NCBI GenBank assembly: GCA_045531235.1 | Contig: JAZSDQ010000102.1 | Span: forward strand, 1-13,763 | Direction of reading: 5' to 3' | DNA from: RGIG5579 sp045531235 | GTDB lineage: Bacteria; Bacillota; Clostridia; Oscillospirales; SIG627 | DNA length: 13,763 bases | Part shown: positions 13,741 to 13,763 of the stretch, in pieces | Position numbering within the stretch: the first letter of the stretch is position 1 | How the letters are laid out: each line of letters starts with the position of its first letter | Notes under the pieces: generated by a model | What the model saw: only the letters and a program-made list of their open reading frames with translations | What the model was told of the DNA's origin: nothing | Databases searched by the model: none | Translations under genes and position numbers: made by a program

Positions 13741-13763
13741 ATGGCAAAAGAAAACGCTTTGGG
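13741..13763 (+). CDS. parB: start of ParB (Spo0J), cut by right edge
   Basis: Only seven codons are visible (MAKENAL, then GG). They fit the usual ParB N-terminus, in which an MAK-like start precedes a GLG motif. A GAGGG at 13732-13736 inside the end of parA gives a ribosome binding site. Position directly after parA and the nearby parS sites make the identity likely, but the sequence itself is too short to prove it. Confidence 0.75.

Overview
This window looks like the origin-proximal replication and segregation region of a Bacillota genome, most likely a Clostridia-type lineage. The evidence is gene content: a DnaD/DnaB-family primosome protein beside a DnaI-type helicase loader, a true Noc protein next to parA (soj) and parB (spo0J), strong AGGAGG-type ribosome binding sites, and canonical sigma-A promoters. 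No phage, insertion sequence, CRISPR array, tRNA or rRNA was seen. Nearly all of it is core chromosomal machinery, so the interest is mainly in the intergenic DNA.

Layout, left to right. (1) The 3' part of gyrB runs in from the left edge to 1579. (2) A 243-bp non-coding gap (1580-1822) starts with one perfect DnaA box (TTATCCACA, minus strand), followed by a dense set of near-consensus boxes and inverted repeats. It is a candidate DnaA-binding locus or replication origin. (3) A tightly packed plus-strand block of six genes follows: gyrA, an Sfp-type 4'-phosphopantetheinyl transferase, an RNHCP zinc protein, ftsK/spoIIIE, a phosphohexomutase and a DUF896 protein. Three of the five junctions are 4-bp ATGA overlaps and the other two are gaps of 6 and 13 bp. 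(4) A hairpin-rich convergent gap (9516-9719) carries terminators for both strands. (5) On the minus strand, a DnaD/DnaB-like primosome gene and a helicase loader gene overlap by one base and are driven by a clear promoter at 11704-11732. (6) A divergent, AT-rich gap (11675-11880) precedes noc. (7) noc is followed by tandem terminators, two perfect parS sites 42 bp apart, and a consensus promoter (TTGACA-N17-TATAAT) for parA-parB. parB begins at 13741 and runs off the right edge.

Functionally, gyrase (GyrAB) manages supercoiling, the DnaD-like protein and loader place the replicative helicase at the origin, ParA/ParB/parS segregate origins, Noc keeps division away from the nucleoid, and FtsK clears DNA from the septum. 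The most unusual signals are the DnaA-box array between gyrB and gyrA, and a repeated terminator-plus-hairpin module after the DUF896 gene and after noc whose stem shows a compensatory base-pair change. I did not find evidence for a wholly new system.
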